This document shows positions 1 to 8,229 of a stretch of 21,279 nt of DNA, piece after piece. Position 1 is the first letter of the stretch. Each line of letters starts with the position of its first letter. The stretch lies in NCBI GenBank assembly GCA_964586775.1, contig CAZPJD010000297.1, positions 1 through 21,279 of the forward strand, read 5' to 3'. Position numbers and translations under genes: made by a program. This DNA comes from JADLEX01 sp964586775. GTDB lineage: Bacteria; Lernaellota; Lernaellaia; JACKCT01. A model generated the notes under the pieces. It saw nothing but the letters and a program-made list of their open reading frames with translations, searched no databases and had not been told where the DNA came from.

Positions 1-837
1 GAACCGCGCCACATCGTCGAGGACCGACGCCATTCCGCCCGGATGGTCGGCGATTTTCGTCCGCTCGATGAAAGCTCGCCACAACATCGCCTTTTGTGGA
101 TCGCTCGAAAACGTCTTGGAAAAAACCGTGGGATTTGGGTCGATTTCCGTCCCGCGATTCGCAAAGGTTCGGCGGATCGCTTCCGCCAGAGTTTGGGCGT
201 CGAACGCGAAGTGCCGGGAAAGAAACCACAGGTCGTGAATGTCCCGCATTCGGGTATTCCGCAAATCAAGTTTGATGGCGGCTTCGAGTTTCTCCGAGAC
301 CACGCTTTCCCGACTGTATCCTCGCAGGACCGCCGCGGGCATATCGAGTAGGCCGGGGAAGACGATGTCGGTTTCGCGCGGTACGATCACATCTCCGAAG
401 CCAACGTCGATCTGGACGTGACCGCGGGAGACGCCGAGGTGACCGAGTAACGTGATGCGAACGCCACGATAGTCGGCGTCCTCATTGATCGCGACGCCGC
501 GTACGGAAGCGGAATCGAATGTCATGCCGTCCGGGTTCACGTCCGTCGTGCACACGCGGCGAAACAGCTCGGAAACGGAATCGATGTCGTTGCGCGTCCG
601 GCCCAGGAGATCGATGTCCTTCGTCGGTCTCGACAAGGGTGCTTCCCAAACCGTCAACATCAACGCGCCCTTGAGAACGAAACGGTCGGCATATGGTGAT
701 CGCGAAAGTCGGTAGAGAAACCGCTCGATCGCGAATCGCTGAAAGAGTTCGTCGAAGGGACGATCATCGCGCTGCGCGAGGTTGCGCAACCGCTGATGCA
801 CTGAAGCCGCCAGATTGGTCACTTCCCGCTTCGTCAC
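1..837 (-). CDS. abiEii: AbiEii-type nucleotidyltransferase toxin, partial (3' end beyond window)
   Basis: Type IV toxin of the AbiE family (nucleotidyl transferase AbiEii/AbiGii, DUF1814). The frame is open from a GTG at 837 to the window edge, 279 codons with no stop, so the C-terminus lies outside. Visible family features are LKGALML near residues 55-61, the nucleotidyltransferase D-x-D in PTKDIDLLG (D74, D76), SEKLEAAIKL near 181-190, and R-x-RDIHDLWFL (D199, D202). Family members are roughly 270-300 aa, so little is likely missing. The GTG start shares GTGA (834-837) with the stop of the upstream AbiEi gene, the usual coupling of an antitoxin-toxin pair. Known AbiEii proteins act as bacteriostatic nucleotidyltransferases in abortive phage defence; activity of this copy is inferred. 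Its composition looks less GC-extreme than that of the nuo genes. Confidence 0.88.
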   Translation of the reverse strand, partial: MTKREVTNLAASVHQRLRNLAQRDDRPFDELFQRFAIERFLYRLSRSPYADRFVLKGALMLTVWEAPLSRPTKDIDLLGRTRNDIDSVSELFRRVCTTDVNPDGMTFDSASVRGVAINEDADYRGVRITLLGHLGVSRGHVQIDVGFGDVIVPRETDIVFPGLLDMPAAVLRGYSRESVVSEKLEAAIKLDLRNTRMRDIHDLWFLSRHFAFDAQTLAEAIRRTFANRGTEIDPNPTVFSKTFSSDPQKAMLWRAFIERTKIADHPGGMASVLDDVARF

Positions 838-1445
838 AGCACCGCGTCCAGGTAGGGCGTCATCACGCGCTCCATTCGGCACACGCGGGCATACTCCAGA
901 ATTTTTTTCACCCGCGGCCGACGTCGCTCGCGGTAGAGCTTGAGCGCTTCCACCGCGACATCGAGTCCGATCGTGTTCCGAAATTTGAAGCAATCCACGA
1001 GCGTCTTTTCCGGATCGAACACACGTACGGTGAAGCCATCCACCGAGTGGCGTTCGACTCCGGCTCCGAATGAGGATGCGCCAAATCGATACACAAGAAT
1101 GGGGGGATGATCCAGCCGCGGCGCGCGAGCCCCGCGGGCGATGGCCACGTGCACCTCGCGAGGAATCTGCGTGGTCATGTGGTGAAACGCGAGTGCGGAG
1201 GTCAGGCAAATCACGGCATCCGGGACGCGCACGGCGATGACGGCCAGATCCGGCATGCGGAGCGGCGTGAGGTCCGTCAGGCAGTAGAGCCCGCGCGACA
1301 TCCGCTCGACTCGGCCTGTCTCAAGCAGCCGGGCCAGGGTCTCGGGGTGAATCCCCAGTCGCATCATGTCGGAATAACGCACCAGACCCCGGAATCGTCG
1401 CAGTGCGTTCATCGCCCGTTCCAGACGTGGTGCGATCGTGCTCAT
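834..1445 (-). CDS. abiEi: AbiEi-type antitoxin / transcriptional repressor
   Basis: Cognate antitoxin of the downstream AbiEii toxin. The N-terminus is a winged-helix domain of the AbiEi type (RFRGLVRYSDMMRLGI, then RVERMSRGLYCL). The middle reads AVICLTSALAFHHM and PREVHVAIARG, and the C-terminal domain carries FDPEKTLVDCFKFR, all typical of AbiEi proteins. From the ATG at 1445 the protein is 203 aa. A GTG at 1475 (213 aa) and an ATG at 1412 (192 aa, weak GGAACG ahead) are in frame; the GTG is less likely because it sits inside an inverted repeat that looks like an operator. Family members repress their own promoter by binding inverted repeats and neutralise the toxin without stable protein complex formation. 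The stop overlaps the toxin start by 4 nt. Confidence 0.85.
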   Translation of the reverse strand: MSTIAPRLERAMNALRRFRGLVRYSDMMRLGIHPETLARLLETGRVERMSRGLYCLTDLTPLRMPDLAVIAVRVPDAVICLTSALAFHHMTTQIPREVHVAIARGARAPRLDHPPILVYRFGASSFGAGVERHSVDGFTVRVFDPEKTLVDCFKFRNTIGLDVAVEALKLYRERRRPRVKKILEYARVCRMERVMTPYLDAVL

Positions 1446-1472
1446 CCAAGGCAAAGATGATGGAAGCGAATG

Positions 1473-1496
1473 CACTTGTCAATAAGTGATAACATA
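1473..1496 (-). promoter_or_regulatory. Candidate abiE promoter/operator
   Basis: An inverted repeat, CACTT-6 nt-AAGTG, lies at 1473-1488 just upstream of abiEi. Two promoter readings are possible on the minus strand. TATGTT (1496-1491) could be a -10 element that places the repeat over the start site. Alternatively TTGACA (1482-1477) could be a -35 element, but its matching -10 is poor and it would give an almost leaderless transcript. AbiEi proteins are known to autoregulate through inverted repeats, which makes an operator plausible. The arms are only 5 bp, so this is suggestive. Confidence 0.4.
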
Positions 1497-1501
1497 TTCA
1501 T

Positions 1502-1523
1502 CAATACGCCGCGACACGCGGCG
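1502..1523 (-). terminator. Possible terminator of the nuo operon
   Basis: A perfect 7-bp stem (CGCCGCG / CGCGGCG at 1507-1513 and 1517-1523) with a 3-nt loop lies about 50 nt past the nuoN stop. Read on the minus strand it is followed by TATTGATGAATATG, which is AT-rich but not a clean U-tract. It separates nuoN from the abiE promoter. Termination may be inefficient or Rho-assisted. Confidence 0.45.
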
Positions 1524-1572
1524 ATCGCGCGGGCAATCGCGGGCGCGTTCCTGCCGGGCTTGCCGGATTAAC

Positions 1573-3042
1573 TCAGCGGAAGAGGCTGGGAGCGGCGGAC
1601 GCGGCCCATTCGAGAACTCGCGAGGGCAGAAGCCCGAGCCCGAGCACGCCGAGGGCCGAAAGCGCCAGCGCCGCGCGGGCGCCGAAGCCGAGTTCGGCCG
1701 CGGATTCGCCTTCGGCGGCGTCGGCCTCGTGCATGTACATGACCACGATGACCTTGAGGTAGTAGTACAGACTCACGAAGCTCGCGCCCACGGCGACGAG
1801 CACAAGGGCGGTGTCGCCGGCCGCGACCGCCGCGTAGAACAGGTAGAATTTCGCGAAGAATCCCGCGAATGGCGGAATGCCCGCGAGCGAAAACAGGAAC
1901 ATGGCCATGAGCGCGCCGAGCACCGGTCGCCGTCGTCCGATGCCGCGCCATTCGGACAGCGCATCGCGCTCGCCTTCGCCGTCGCTGATCGCCGCGAGCA
2001 CGCCGAAGCTGCCGAGCGTCATGAAGGCGTACGCGCCCAGGTAGTACATCATCGCCGAGGTGAGCGCTTCCGAGCGACCCGCGAGACCGATGAGCAGGTA
2101 GCCCGCGTGGGCGATGGACGAATAGGCGAGCAGACGCTTCACGCTGTCCTGCATGAGCGCGAGGAAGTTGCCGAGCACCATCGTGACGAGGGCGAGCGTC
2201 CACACGATCGGCCGCCAGTCGTCGAACTGACCGCCGAACGCGACCTGAAACACGCGGATCGCCGCGGCGAAGGCCGCCGCCTTGACGCCCATCGCCATAA
2301 ATCCGGTCACCGGCGCGGGCGCGCCCTGATACACATCGGGCGCCCACATGTGAAAGGGTACCGCCGCGACCTTGAAGGCGAAGCCCGCGAGCACCATGGC
2401 GAGGCCGACGGTGAAGAGCGTAGGATCGGCGATCGCGCCCGCTTTGGCCGCGGCGGCGATCTGGTCGAGGCGGATCGTGCCCGCCGAGCCGTAAACGAGG
2501 GCGATGCCGAAAACGAGGATGCCCGACGCGAACGCGCCGAGCGTGAAGTATTTGAGCGCGGCCTCGGTGGCGGTGCCGTCGCCGGGCCGGATTCCGACGA
2601 GCACGTACACCGCGAGCGACATGATCTCGATGCTCACGAGCACGGCGATGAGGTCGGAAGACGACGCGAGCAGCGACATGCCGACGGCGGCGAAGACGAG
2701 CAGCGCGAAGAACTCGCATTCCTGAATGTCGCGGCGGCGCAGGTAGTCCATCGAGTTGAACGCGGCGATGGCCGATCCCGCGAAGATCACGATCTTGAAG
2801 AACGACGAAAATCCATCGACGCGGATCGCGCCGAAGAGCGTCTCGACCGCCGCGTTGCGATAGACGAAGGCGACCGCGATGGCGATGGCGAAGCCCGTCA
2901 CGGCGATCCAGCCCGCGGTGTGCCGGTTGCTCTCGGCGCGCGAAAACGCCCCGAGCAGCAGCAGCAGGAACGCGAAGCCGCACAGAATCAGCTCGGGCGC
3001 GAGAAAGGCCAGTCGGTACTGCGTCAGATCGATATGGAACAT
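1573..3042 (-). CDS. nuoN: NADH-quinone oxidoreductase subunit N
   Basis: Antiporter-like membrane subunit of complex I, 489 aa, close to the usual 480-500. It is polytopic, with the conserved core motifs SIEIMSLAVYVLVG (E139, the helix-5 glutamate), FAFKVAAVPFHMWAPDVYQG (K224, the helix-7 lysine next to the broken helix) and VKRLLAYSSIAHAG. These charged residues form the proton channel in this Mrp-related family. It is the last gene of the nuo operon, starting 23 nt after nuoM, and is followed by a hairpin and the abiE locus. No truncation or missing key residue was seen. Confidence 0.97.
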   Translation of the reverse strand: MFHIDLTQYRLAFLAPELILCGFAFLLLLLGAFSRAESNRHTAGWIAVTGFAIAIAVAFVYRNAAVETLFGAIRVDGFSSFFKIVIFAGSAIAAFNSMDYLRRRDIQECEFFALLVFAAVGMSLLASSSDLIAVLVSIEIMSLAVYVLVGIRPGDGTATEAALKYFTLGAFASGILVFGIALVYGSAGTIRLDQIAAAAKAGAIADPTLFTVGLAMVLAGFAFKVAAVPFHMWAPDVYQGAPAPVTGFMAMGVKAAAFAAAIRVFQVAFGGQFDDWRPIVWTLALVTMVLGNFLALMQDSVKRLLAYSSIAHAGYLLIGLAGRSEALTSAMMYYLGAYAFMTLGSFGVLAAISDGEGERDALSEWRGIGRRRPVLGALMAMFLFSLAGIPPFAGFFAKFYLFYAAVAAGDTALVLVAVGASFVSLYYYLKVIVVMYMHEADAAEGESAAELGFGARAALALSALGVLGLGLLPSRVLEWAASAAPSLFR

Positions 3043-3065
3043 GCGTTACGCCCTTTTTCTTCCGC

Positions 3066-4742
3066 TCATTCGGCCGTCGAACCGGCGTCGGCGATCAACA
3101 CCGGCGGTTCGTTGCCCGCGTGGGTCGTTCCCCGATTATCCGCTTGGGCCGCCGCCGCGACACGCGCGTTCAGGGCGTCCACCGACGGCTGCATCCGATC
3201 GAGGAACGGCCGGGGGTAGAGACCGATGACGAAAATGAACGCGAGGATCGGCAGCAGCACCGCGATCTCGCGCGCCGACAGGTCCGGCAGTCGGCGGTTT
3301 TCGTCGTGCGTCACGGGGCCGAACATCACGCGCTGGAACATCCAGAGCATGTAGACCGCGCCGAAGATCACGCCCGTGGTGGCGAGCACCGCGAGCACGA
3401 GACCCGCGCCGCCCATGCGCGCCATGCCGATCGCGTTCACGGCCTCGGGCCAGTTGCCCGCGAGCGCCGCGGGGAAGACGGCCTTGTACGCGCCGACGAG
3501 AATCAGGAATTCGCCGACGAAGCCGTTGGTGCCGGGCAGGCCGATCGAGCTGAGCGTGACGATCATGAAAAAGACGGTGAAGACCGGCATGATCTTCGCG
3601 ATGCCGCCGAAGTCGGCGATGAGCCGCGTGTGCCGCCGTTCGTAGATCATGCCGACGATGAGGAAGAGCGCGCCCGTCGAAAGCCCGTGGTTGACCATTT
3701 GCAGGATCGCGCCCTGCACGCCCATCGCGTTGAACGCGAACAGGCCGAGCATGACGAAGCCCAGGTGGCTCACGGAACTGTAGGCGACGAGCTTCTTGAT
3801 GTCGGGTTGCACCATCGCGACCAGCGCGCCGTACACGATGCCGATCACGGCGAGCGTTCCCATCATCGGCGCGAAATCGAGTGCCGCCGCCGGATACAGC
3901 GGGATCGCGAGACGCAGGAACCCGTAGGTGCCCATCTTCAGCAGGATCGCGGCCAGAATGACCGAGCCGGGCGTGGGGGCCTCGACGTGCGCGTCGGGCA
4001 GCCACGTGTGGAAGGGCCACATGGGCACTTTGATCGCGAAGGCGAGCGCGAAGGCGAGGAACATCCACTGATCGACGCGCAAGCCGAGGATGATGGTCGC
4101 GGGCAGTTTGACGTCGTAGAGCTTCGCGATCTCCATCGTCGGCACGCCGTACTGGGCGAGCGCCGTGCGGTAGAGCACAAAGATCGCGACGAGCATCAGC
4201 AGCGAGCCGGCCATGGTGAACAGGAAGAACTTGACGGCGGCGTAGATGCGCCGCGCGCCGCCCCAGATCCCGATCATGAAGTACATCGGGATCAGCATGA
4301 GTTCCCAAAAGACGTAGAAGAGGAACAAATTGGCGGCGACGAACGCGCCGATCATCGACGCCTGCAGAAGCAGCAGCGAGAGCACGAATTCTTTTTCCAT
4401 GCGGTCGATGCTGCGCCAGATCGACAGGACGACGATGGGGCCGAAGAAGGTCGTGAGCATGACGAGCCACAGCGACAGGCCGTCGATGCCGACGTGATAC
4501 GCGATGTCGAAGCGGGGCACCCAGCGGTAGTACTCGACGAACTGCATTGCCGCCGTGCCGCTCTTGAAAGCGACGGCCATCGGCACCGACACGACGAACT
4601 CGGCGAGCAGGATCGCGAGGCCCACGCCCTTGATGACGTGCGGATCCTTGCGGCTAAGGACGCCGACGATCGGCAGGCCGGCGAGCGGCAAGACGATCAG
4701 GATCGTCAGATACGGAAAAATCAAATTCGGATTCGCGTCCAT
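3066..4742 (-). CDS. nuoM: NADH-quinone oxidoreductase subunit M
   Basis: Antiporter-like proton-pumping membrane subunit of complex I. The ATG at 4742 (558 aa) is chosen over the longer open frame to 4844 because AGGAG sits 8 nt upstream, the protein then begins with a hydrophobic helix after MDANPN, and the start falls 10 nt after the nuoL stop. The helix-5 glutamate is E147 (FWELMLIPMYFMIG) and the helix-7 lysine is K238 (AIKVPMWPFHTWLPDAH). The broken-helix region and KKLVAYSSVSHLGFV are also present. Family members are about 490-560 aa. The C-terminus ends in a short hydrophilic tail that is probably soluble. Confidence 0.97.
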   Translation of the reverse strand: MDANPNLIFPYLTILIVLPLAGLPIVGVLSRKDPHVIKGVGLAILLAEFVVSVPMAVAFKSGTAAMQFVEYYRWVPRFDIAYHVGIDGLSLWLVMLTTFFGPIVVLSIWRSIDRMEKEFVLSLLLLQASMIGAFVAANLFLFYVFWELMLIPMYFMIGIWGGARRIYAAVKFFLFTMAGSLLMLVAIFVLYRTALAQYGVPTMEIAKLYDVKLPATIILGLRVDQWMFLAFALAFAIKVPMWPFHTWLPDAHVEAPTPGSVILAAILLKMGTYGFLRLAIPLYPAAALDFAPMMGTLAVIGIVYGALVAMVQPDIKKLVAYSSVSHLGFVMLGLFAFNAMGVQGAILQMVNHGLSTGALFLIVGMIYERRHTRLIADFGGIAKIMPVFTVFFMIVTLSSIGLPGTNGFVGEFLILVGAYKAVFPAALAGNWPEAVNAIGMARMGGAGLVLAVLATTGVIFGAVYMLWMFQRVMFGPVTHDENRRLPDLSAREIAVLLPILAFIFVIGLYPRPFLDRMQPSVDALNARVAAAAQADNRGTTHAGNEPPVLIADAGSTAE

Positions 4743-4752
4743 CGGACGTCTC

Positions 4753-6711
4753 CTAAACCAGCAGCCACAGGACCAGCACCGCCAGGCCCGCGAAAATCGA
4801 GAACGCGTACACGTGCACGTCGCCCGTCTGAATGGCACGCACACGCTCGCCGATCGCCGCGCCCGCCCGGGCCAGCGCGTTGACGAAGCCGTCGATCACC
4901 TTCACGTCCACGATCTTCCACAGCAGGCTCTCGGAGCCGTTCTTGATCGGCTTCACCACCGTGGCGGCGTAAAATTCGTCCACGTAAAACTTGCCGAGCG
5001 ACGCCCGGTAGATTGCGCCCGTCGCGCCGCCGTCCGCGAGCCGCGCCAGCGCGTCGCGTTTTTTCGTCCACAGGAAAACGCCGATCGCGATGCCGACGAT
5101 CGGGATGAGCAGGCCGACGACGAACGCCTTCATCTCGAGCGCGTGCAGGCCGTGCTCGCCGCCCCACGACTCGGCGAATGCGAAGGGCGCGGCGTGGAAG
5201 ACCGGCTCCAGCCAGTGCTCGAAGACGTTGGGAATTCCCAGCGAGCCGCCGAGAAACTTGGGGATGCCGATCCAACCGCCGATGATCGAGAGGATGCCGA
5301 GCTTGATGAGCACCCAGCGGATCGCCCAGCCCGGTTTGTGCGGGTGTTCGGCGACGTGGTGATCGACGCGGCTCTCGCCGAAGAACGTCAGCACCGTCAG
5401 CCGCCACATGTAGATCGCCGTGAAGACCGCCGTGAGGGCGCCCATGGCGTAGATGATGACGTGTCCGCGCTCGCCGGCCAGCGCGCTCCACAGGATCTCG
5501 TCCTTCGAGAAAAATCCGCTCGTCACGAACGGCAGTCCCGAGATCGCGAGCGTCGCCGCGATCCACGAATAGAACACGGCCTTCATGCCGGGCATGCTTT
5601 TCAGGCCGCCCATCTTGCGGATGTCCTGCTCGCCGTGCAGGTAGTGGATGACCGCGCCGGACCCGAGGAAGAGGCAGGCCTTGAAGAAGGCGTGCGTCAT
5701 GAGGTGAAAGATACCCGCGGTGTATGCGCCGACGCCGACGGCCACGAACATGTAGCCGAGCTGGCTGACGGTCGAATACGCGAGCACCTTCTTGATGTCG
5801 TTTTGCGTGAAGGCGATGAGCGCCGCCCACATCGCCGTGAGCGCGCCGACCGCCGCCACGATGCCCATCGCCGTGGGCGCGACGTGGTAGAGGAACGAGA
5901 GGCGCGCGATCATGTAAACGCCCGCCGTGACCATCGTCGCGGCGTGGAGGAGGGCCGACACGGGGGTCGGGCCCGCCATGGCGTCGGGAAGCCAGACGTA
6001 GAGCGGAATCTGCGCGCTCTTGCCCGTCGCGCCGATGAACAGCGCGATGCACGCGATCGTCACCAGCGCGGGCGACGCCGCGAAATGCGAGTGGGCCAGT
6101 TGCGGAATGCTGGTGGTGCCAAACGCCGCGAAGAGCAGCGACATGCCGAAGATGAAGCCCGCGTCGCCGATGCGGTTGACGACGAACGCCTTCTTGCCCG
6201 CGTCGGCCTTCTCGTTGTCCTGATACCAGAAGCCGATCAGCAGGTAGCTGCACAGCCCCACGCCCTCCCAGCCCAGGAACAGGCCGACGAGGTTGTCGGA
6301 CAGAATCAGCACGCACATCGAGAAGAGGAAGAGGTTGATGTAGGCGAAGTATTTTCCGAAGCCCTCGTCGTCGCGCATGTACTCGGTGGAGTACAGATGG
6401 ATCAGAAAACCGACGCCGGTGACCACGAGGGCCATGACCGCGGAGAGCGGATCGAGGTGGAAGCGGAACTCGACGGCCAGCGGCCCCGAGACAAACCACG
6501 AATAGAACAGGTCGGAGATCACGCGCTGGTCGTGCGGCAGTTTCGCGAGGGCGATGGTCGCCGCGACCGACAGCAGGAACGACACGAGGACGGTTCCGCA
6601 GCCCACGAACGCGATCAGGCGGCGCGGCGCGCGATACGCGAACAGGCCGTTGAAGATCGCGCCGAAGAGCGGCAGGACCGGGATGAGCCACAAATAGCCG
6701 AGCGAGTGCAT
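4753..6711 (-). CDS. nuoL: NADH-quinone oxidoreductase subunit L
   Basis: Distal antiporter-like subunit of complex I, 652 aa. It has the typical NuoL layout: an N-terminal antiporter core followed by a C-terminal part containing the long lateral amphipathic helix and a final transmembrane helix. Key residues are E149 in LGWEGVGLCSYLLIGFWY and K231 in GATGKSAQIPLYVWLPDAM, followed by HAATMVTAGVYMIAR and KKVLAYSTVSQLGYMF. The start ATG has GGAG about 10 nt upstream and lies 15 nt after the nuoK stop. The gene sits between nuoK and nuoM in the standard order. Long plus-strand reading frames over it are antisense shadows. Confidence 0.97.
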   Translation of the reverse strand: MHSLGYLWLIPVLPLFGAIFNGLFAYRAPRRLIAFVGCGTVLVSFLLSVAATIALAKLPHDQRVISDLFYSWFVSGPLAVEFRFHLDPLSAVMALVVTGVGFLIHLYSTEYMRDDEGFGKYFAYINLFLFSMCVLILSDNLVGLFLGWEGVGLCSYLLIGFWYQDNEKADAGKKAFVVNRIGDAGFIFGMSLLFAAFGTTSIPQLAHSHFAASPALVTIACIALFIGATGKSAQIPLYVWLPDAMAGPTPVSALLHAATMVTAGVYMIARLSFLYHVAPTAMGIVAAVGALTAMWAALIAFTQNDIKKVLAYSTVSQLGYMFVAVGVGAYTAGIFHLMTHAFFKACLFLGSGAVIHYLHGEQDIRKMGGLKSMPGMKAVFYSWIAATLAISGLPFVTSGFFSKDEILWSALAGERGHVIIYAMGALTAVFTAIYMWRLTVLTFFGESRVDHHVAEHPHKPGWAIRWVLIKLGILSIIGGWIGIPKFLGGSLGIPNVFEHWLEPVFHAAPFAFAESWGGEHGLHALEMKAFVVGLLIPIVGIAIGVFLWTKKRDALARLADGGATGAIYRASLGKFYVDEFYAATVVKPIKNGSESLLWKIVDVKVIDGFVNALARAGAAIGERVRAIQTGDVHVYAFSIFAGLAVLVLWLLV

Positions 6712-6726
6712 CGGGAAACCGCTCCG

Positions 6727-7029
6727 TTATCTCTTCAGGCTCGTGAGGGCGTCGACGTTGATGGTGCGCCGCGCGCCGAAAACCTTGAGGATGATGGCGA
6801 GGCCCACGGCCACCTCGGCGGCGGCCACGGTCATGATGACGAACACCGCGACCTGCATGTCGATGTTGCCGGTGAAGCGCGCGAACGCGATGAGCGCGAT
6901 GTTCGCCGCGTTGAGCATCATTTCGAGCGACATGAGGATGATGAGCGCGTTCTTGCGGATCAGCACGCCCACCGCGCCGATGAGGAACATGACGGCCGCG
7001 AGCGACAGGAAGTGATAGAGGCCGATCAT
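6727..7029 (-). CDS. nuoK: NADH-quinone oxidoreductase subunit K
   Basis: Small MrpC-like membrane subunit of complex I, exactly 100 aa, the family's usual size. It has three transmembrane helices. The two buried glutamates needed for proton translocation are at E36 (MSLEMMLNAANIALIAF) and E72 (AAAEVAVGLAIIL), the same numbers as in E. coli NuoK. The ATG at 7029 shares ATGA with the nuoJ stop. A longer upstream extension of the same open frame only shadows nuoJ. Confidence 0.97.
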   Translation of the reverse strand: MIGLYHFLSLAAVMFLIGAVGVLIRKNALIILMSLEMMLNAANIALIAFARFTGNIDMQVAVFVIMTVAAAEVAVGLAIILKVFGARRTINVDALTSLKR

Positions 7030-7565
7030 CGCGCGCCTCCCCGATCGTGCTTGCCGTCCACGAGGCCCGTGCGCTTGTTGGCGTAAATGACGGCGCCGAC
7101 GATGGAGATGAGCAGCAGCAGGGACAGCGCCTCGAAGGCAAAGGCGTAGTTGGTGTAGAGCGATTCGGAGATCTGCGAGACGTTGCCGAAGCCCTCGGGC
7201 AGCGGTTTGGTTTCGTACGCGCCATACCCCACGAGCCCGCCCGCGACCGCGAGCACCACGGCGACCAGCACGCCGACCACCTTGTTGGGCGTGATCGCGG
7301 GGGAGCCCAAGTCGTGCGGCTGCAGGTCGATCAGCATGACGACGAAGAGGATGAAGACCATGATCGCGCCGGCGTACACGAGCACCTGCAGGACCGCGAT
7401 CAGCCGCGCGTCGAGCAGCAGGAAAGCCGCCGCCGTGTCGAAGAACACGATGACCAGAAGGATCGCCGACTTGAGCGGATGCTTCGCCGTGATGACGGCG
7501 ACCGAACACACCACGCCCACGAGCGCAACGATCCAGAAGGCCAGGTTGATGCCCAGTCCCGTCAT
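7026..7565 (-). CDS. nuoJ: NADH-quinone oxidoreductase subunit J
   Basis: Membrane subunit of complex I, 179 aa with about five transmembrane helices. The conserved segment VLVYAGAIMVFILFVVMLI corresponds to helix 3, which carries a pi-bulge and rotates during turnover in the family. The ATG at 7565 is chosen over the longer frame to 7622 because GAGGGAGG lies just upstream and the extension is charged and unlike NuoJ. The C-terminus overlaps nuoK by 4 nt (ATGA), indicating coupling. It is preceded by the longest intercistronic gap of the operon, 101 nt to nuoI. Confidence 0.96.
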   Translation of the reverse strand: MTGLGINLAFWIVALVGVVCSVAVITAKHPLKSAILLVIVFFDTAAAFLLLDARLIAVLQVLVYAGAIMVFILFVVMLIDLQPHDLGSPAITPNKVVGVLVAVVLAVAGGLVGYGAYETKPLPEGFGNVSQISESLYTNYAFAFEALSLLLLISIVGAVIYANKRTGLVDGKHDRGGAR

Positions 7566-7625
7566 GTCCCTCCCTCTCACTTCCTCATCGGCGCGGTGAG
7601 AACACCCACGCCGCGCACACATCGC

Positions 7626-7644
7626 GGCGCCGAAAACCGGCGCC
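7626..7644 (-). promoter_or_regulatory. Perfect hairpin in the nuoI-nuoJ spacer
   Basis: GGCGCCG and CGGCGCC form a 7-bp perfect stem around a 5-nt loop in the 101-nt spacer, which is by far the largest gap in this otherwise compact operon. There is no downstream U-tract on the minus strand, so it is not a simple intrinsic terminator. It could mark an RNA processing or stability site, or attenuate expression of nuoJ-N relative to nuoA-I. Function is inferred only from structure and position. Confidence 0.5.
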
Positions 7645-7666
7645 CGTCACGACCCGATCCGTCCGC

Positions 7667-8218
7667 TCACTCGATGCGCGGGCGGTATCCGCGCGGCGCG
7701 TCTTTCAGACTCGGCCGTCGCGTCAGATGCGTCAGATCCCACAGATAATCCTCGCGGGAATACTCCGCGAAGTCGTACTCGCCGGTCATGTAGATCGCGT
7801 CGCAGGGGCACGCGTCGACGCAGAAGCCGCACATCACGCACCGCAGCCCGTCGATGACGAAGGACTTGGGGCGCTTTTCGATCGCGGGATTCGGCGATTC
7901 CTCGGCGACGATCTCGATGCAGCGCGCCGGGCAGATCGTGGCGCACATCATGCACGCGACGCACTTGGTCGTGCCGTCGTCGCGCAGGTTGAGCACGTGG
8001 CGGCCACGGAAACGCTCGCCGTAATCGCGCTTTTCCTCCGGGTAGCTGACCGTCGGCAGCTCGCGCCGGTTGAACAGGTTCTGCACGAAGTGCCGAAACG
8101 TAATCCGTAGGCCCTTCACGGCCTCGACCAGATAAACGGTCTCGCTCGCGGTCAGTTCGCGAACGGGCTTTCGCCCGGTCGTTTCGGGTTCCAGGTTGTG
8201 TGCCGCTTGATGGTCCAT
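7667..8218 (-). CDS. nuoI: NADH-quinone oxidoreductase subunit I (8Fe ferredoxin-type)
   Basis: Peripheral-arm subunit of complex I carrying [4Fe-4S] clusters N6a and N6b, which pass electrons towards N2 on NuoB. Two ferredoxin motifs are complete: C86, C89, C92, C96 (CVACMMCATICP) and C127, C130, C133, C137 (CVMCGFCVDACP). At 183 aa it is of ordinary size. The ATG at 8218 is chosen because GAGGAAACGG lies directly before it and it follows the nuoH stop by 11 nt. The long in-frame extension towards 8923 is only a shadow of nuoH. Confidence 0.97.
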   Translation of the reverse strand: MDHQAAHNLEPETTGRKPVRELTASETVYLVEAVKGLRITFRHFVQNLFNRRELPTVSYPEEKRDYGERFRGRHVLNLRDDGTTKCVACMMCATICPARCIEIVAEESPNPAIEKRPKSFVIDGLRCVMCGFCVDACPCDAIYMTGEYDFAEYSREDYLWDLTHLTRRPSLKDAPRGYRPRIE

Positions 8219-8229
8219 CCGTTTCCTCG

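Noticed and set aside
6727..7509. 260-codon frame ending with nuoK, as a fusion protein
   Set aside because: The upstream part is an out-of-frame shadow of nuoJ; the NuoK-like sequence begins exactly at the ATG at 7029 and gives the family length of 100 aa.
1486..7748. Very long plus-strand open frames opposite nuoN, nuoM, nuoL, nuoK and nuoJ (for example 4555-7086, 843 codons)
   Set aside because: Their products are Arg/His/Glu/Asp-rich with no recognisable domain, exactly what GC-rich coding DNA gives on its antisense strand; the minus frames are unmistakable complex I subunits.
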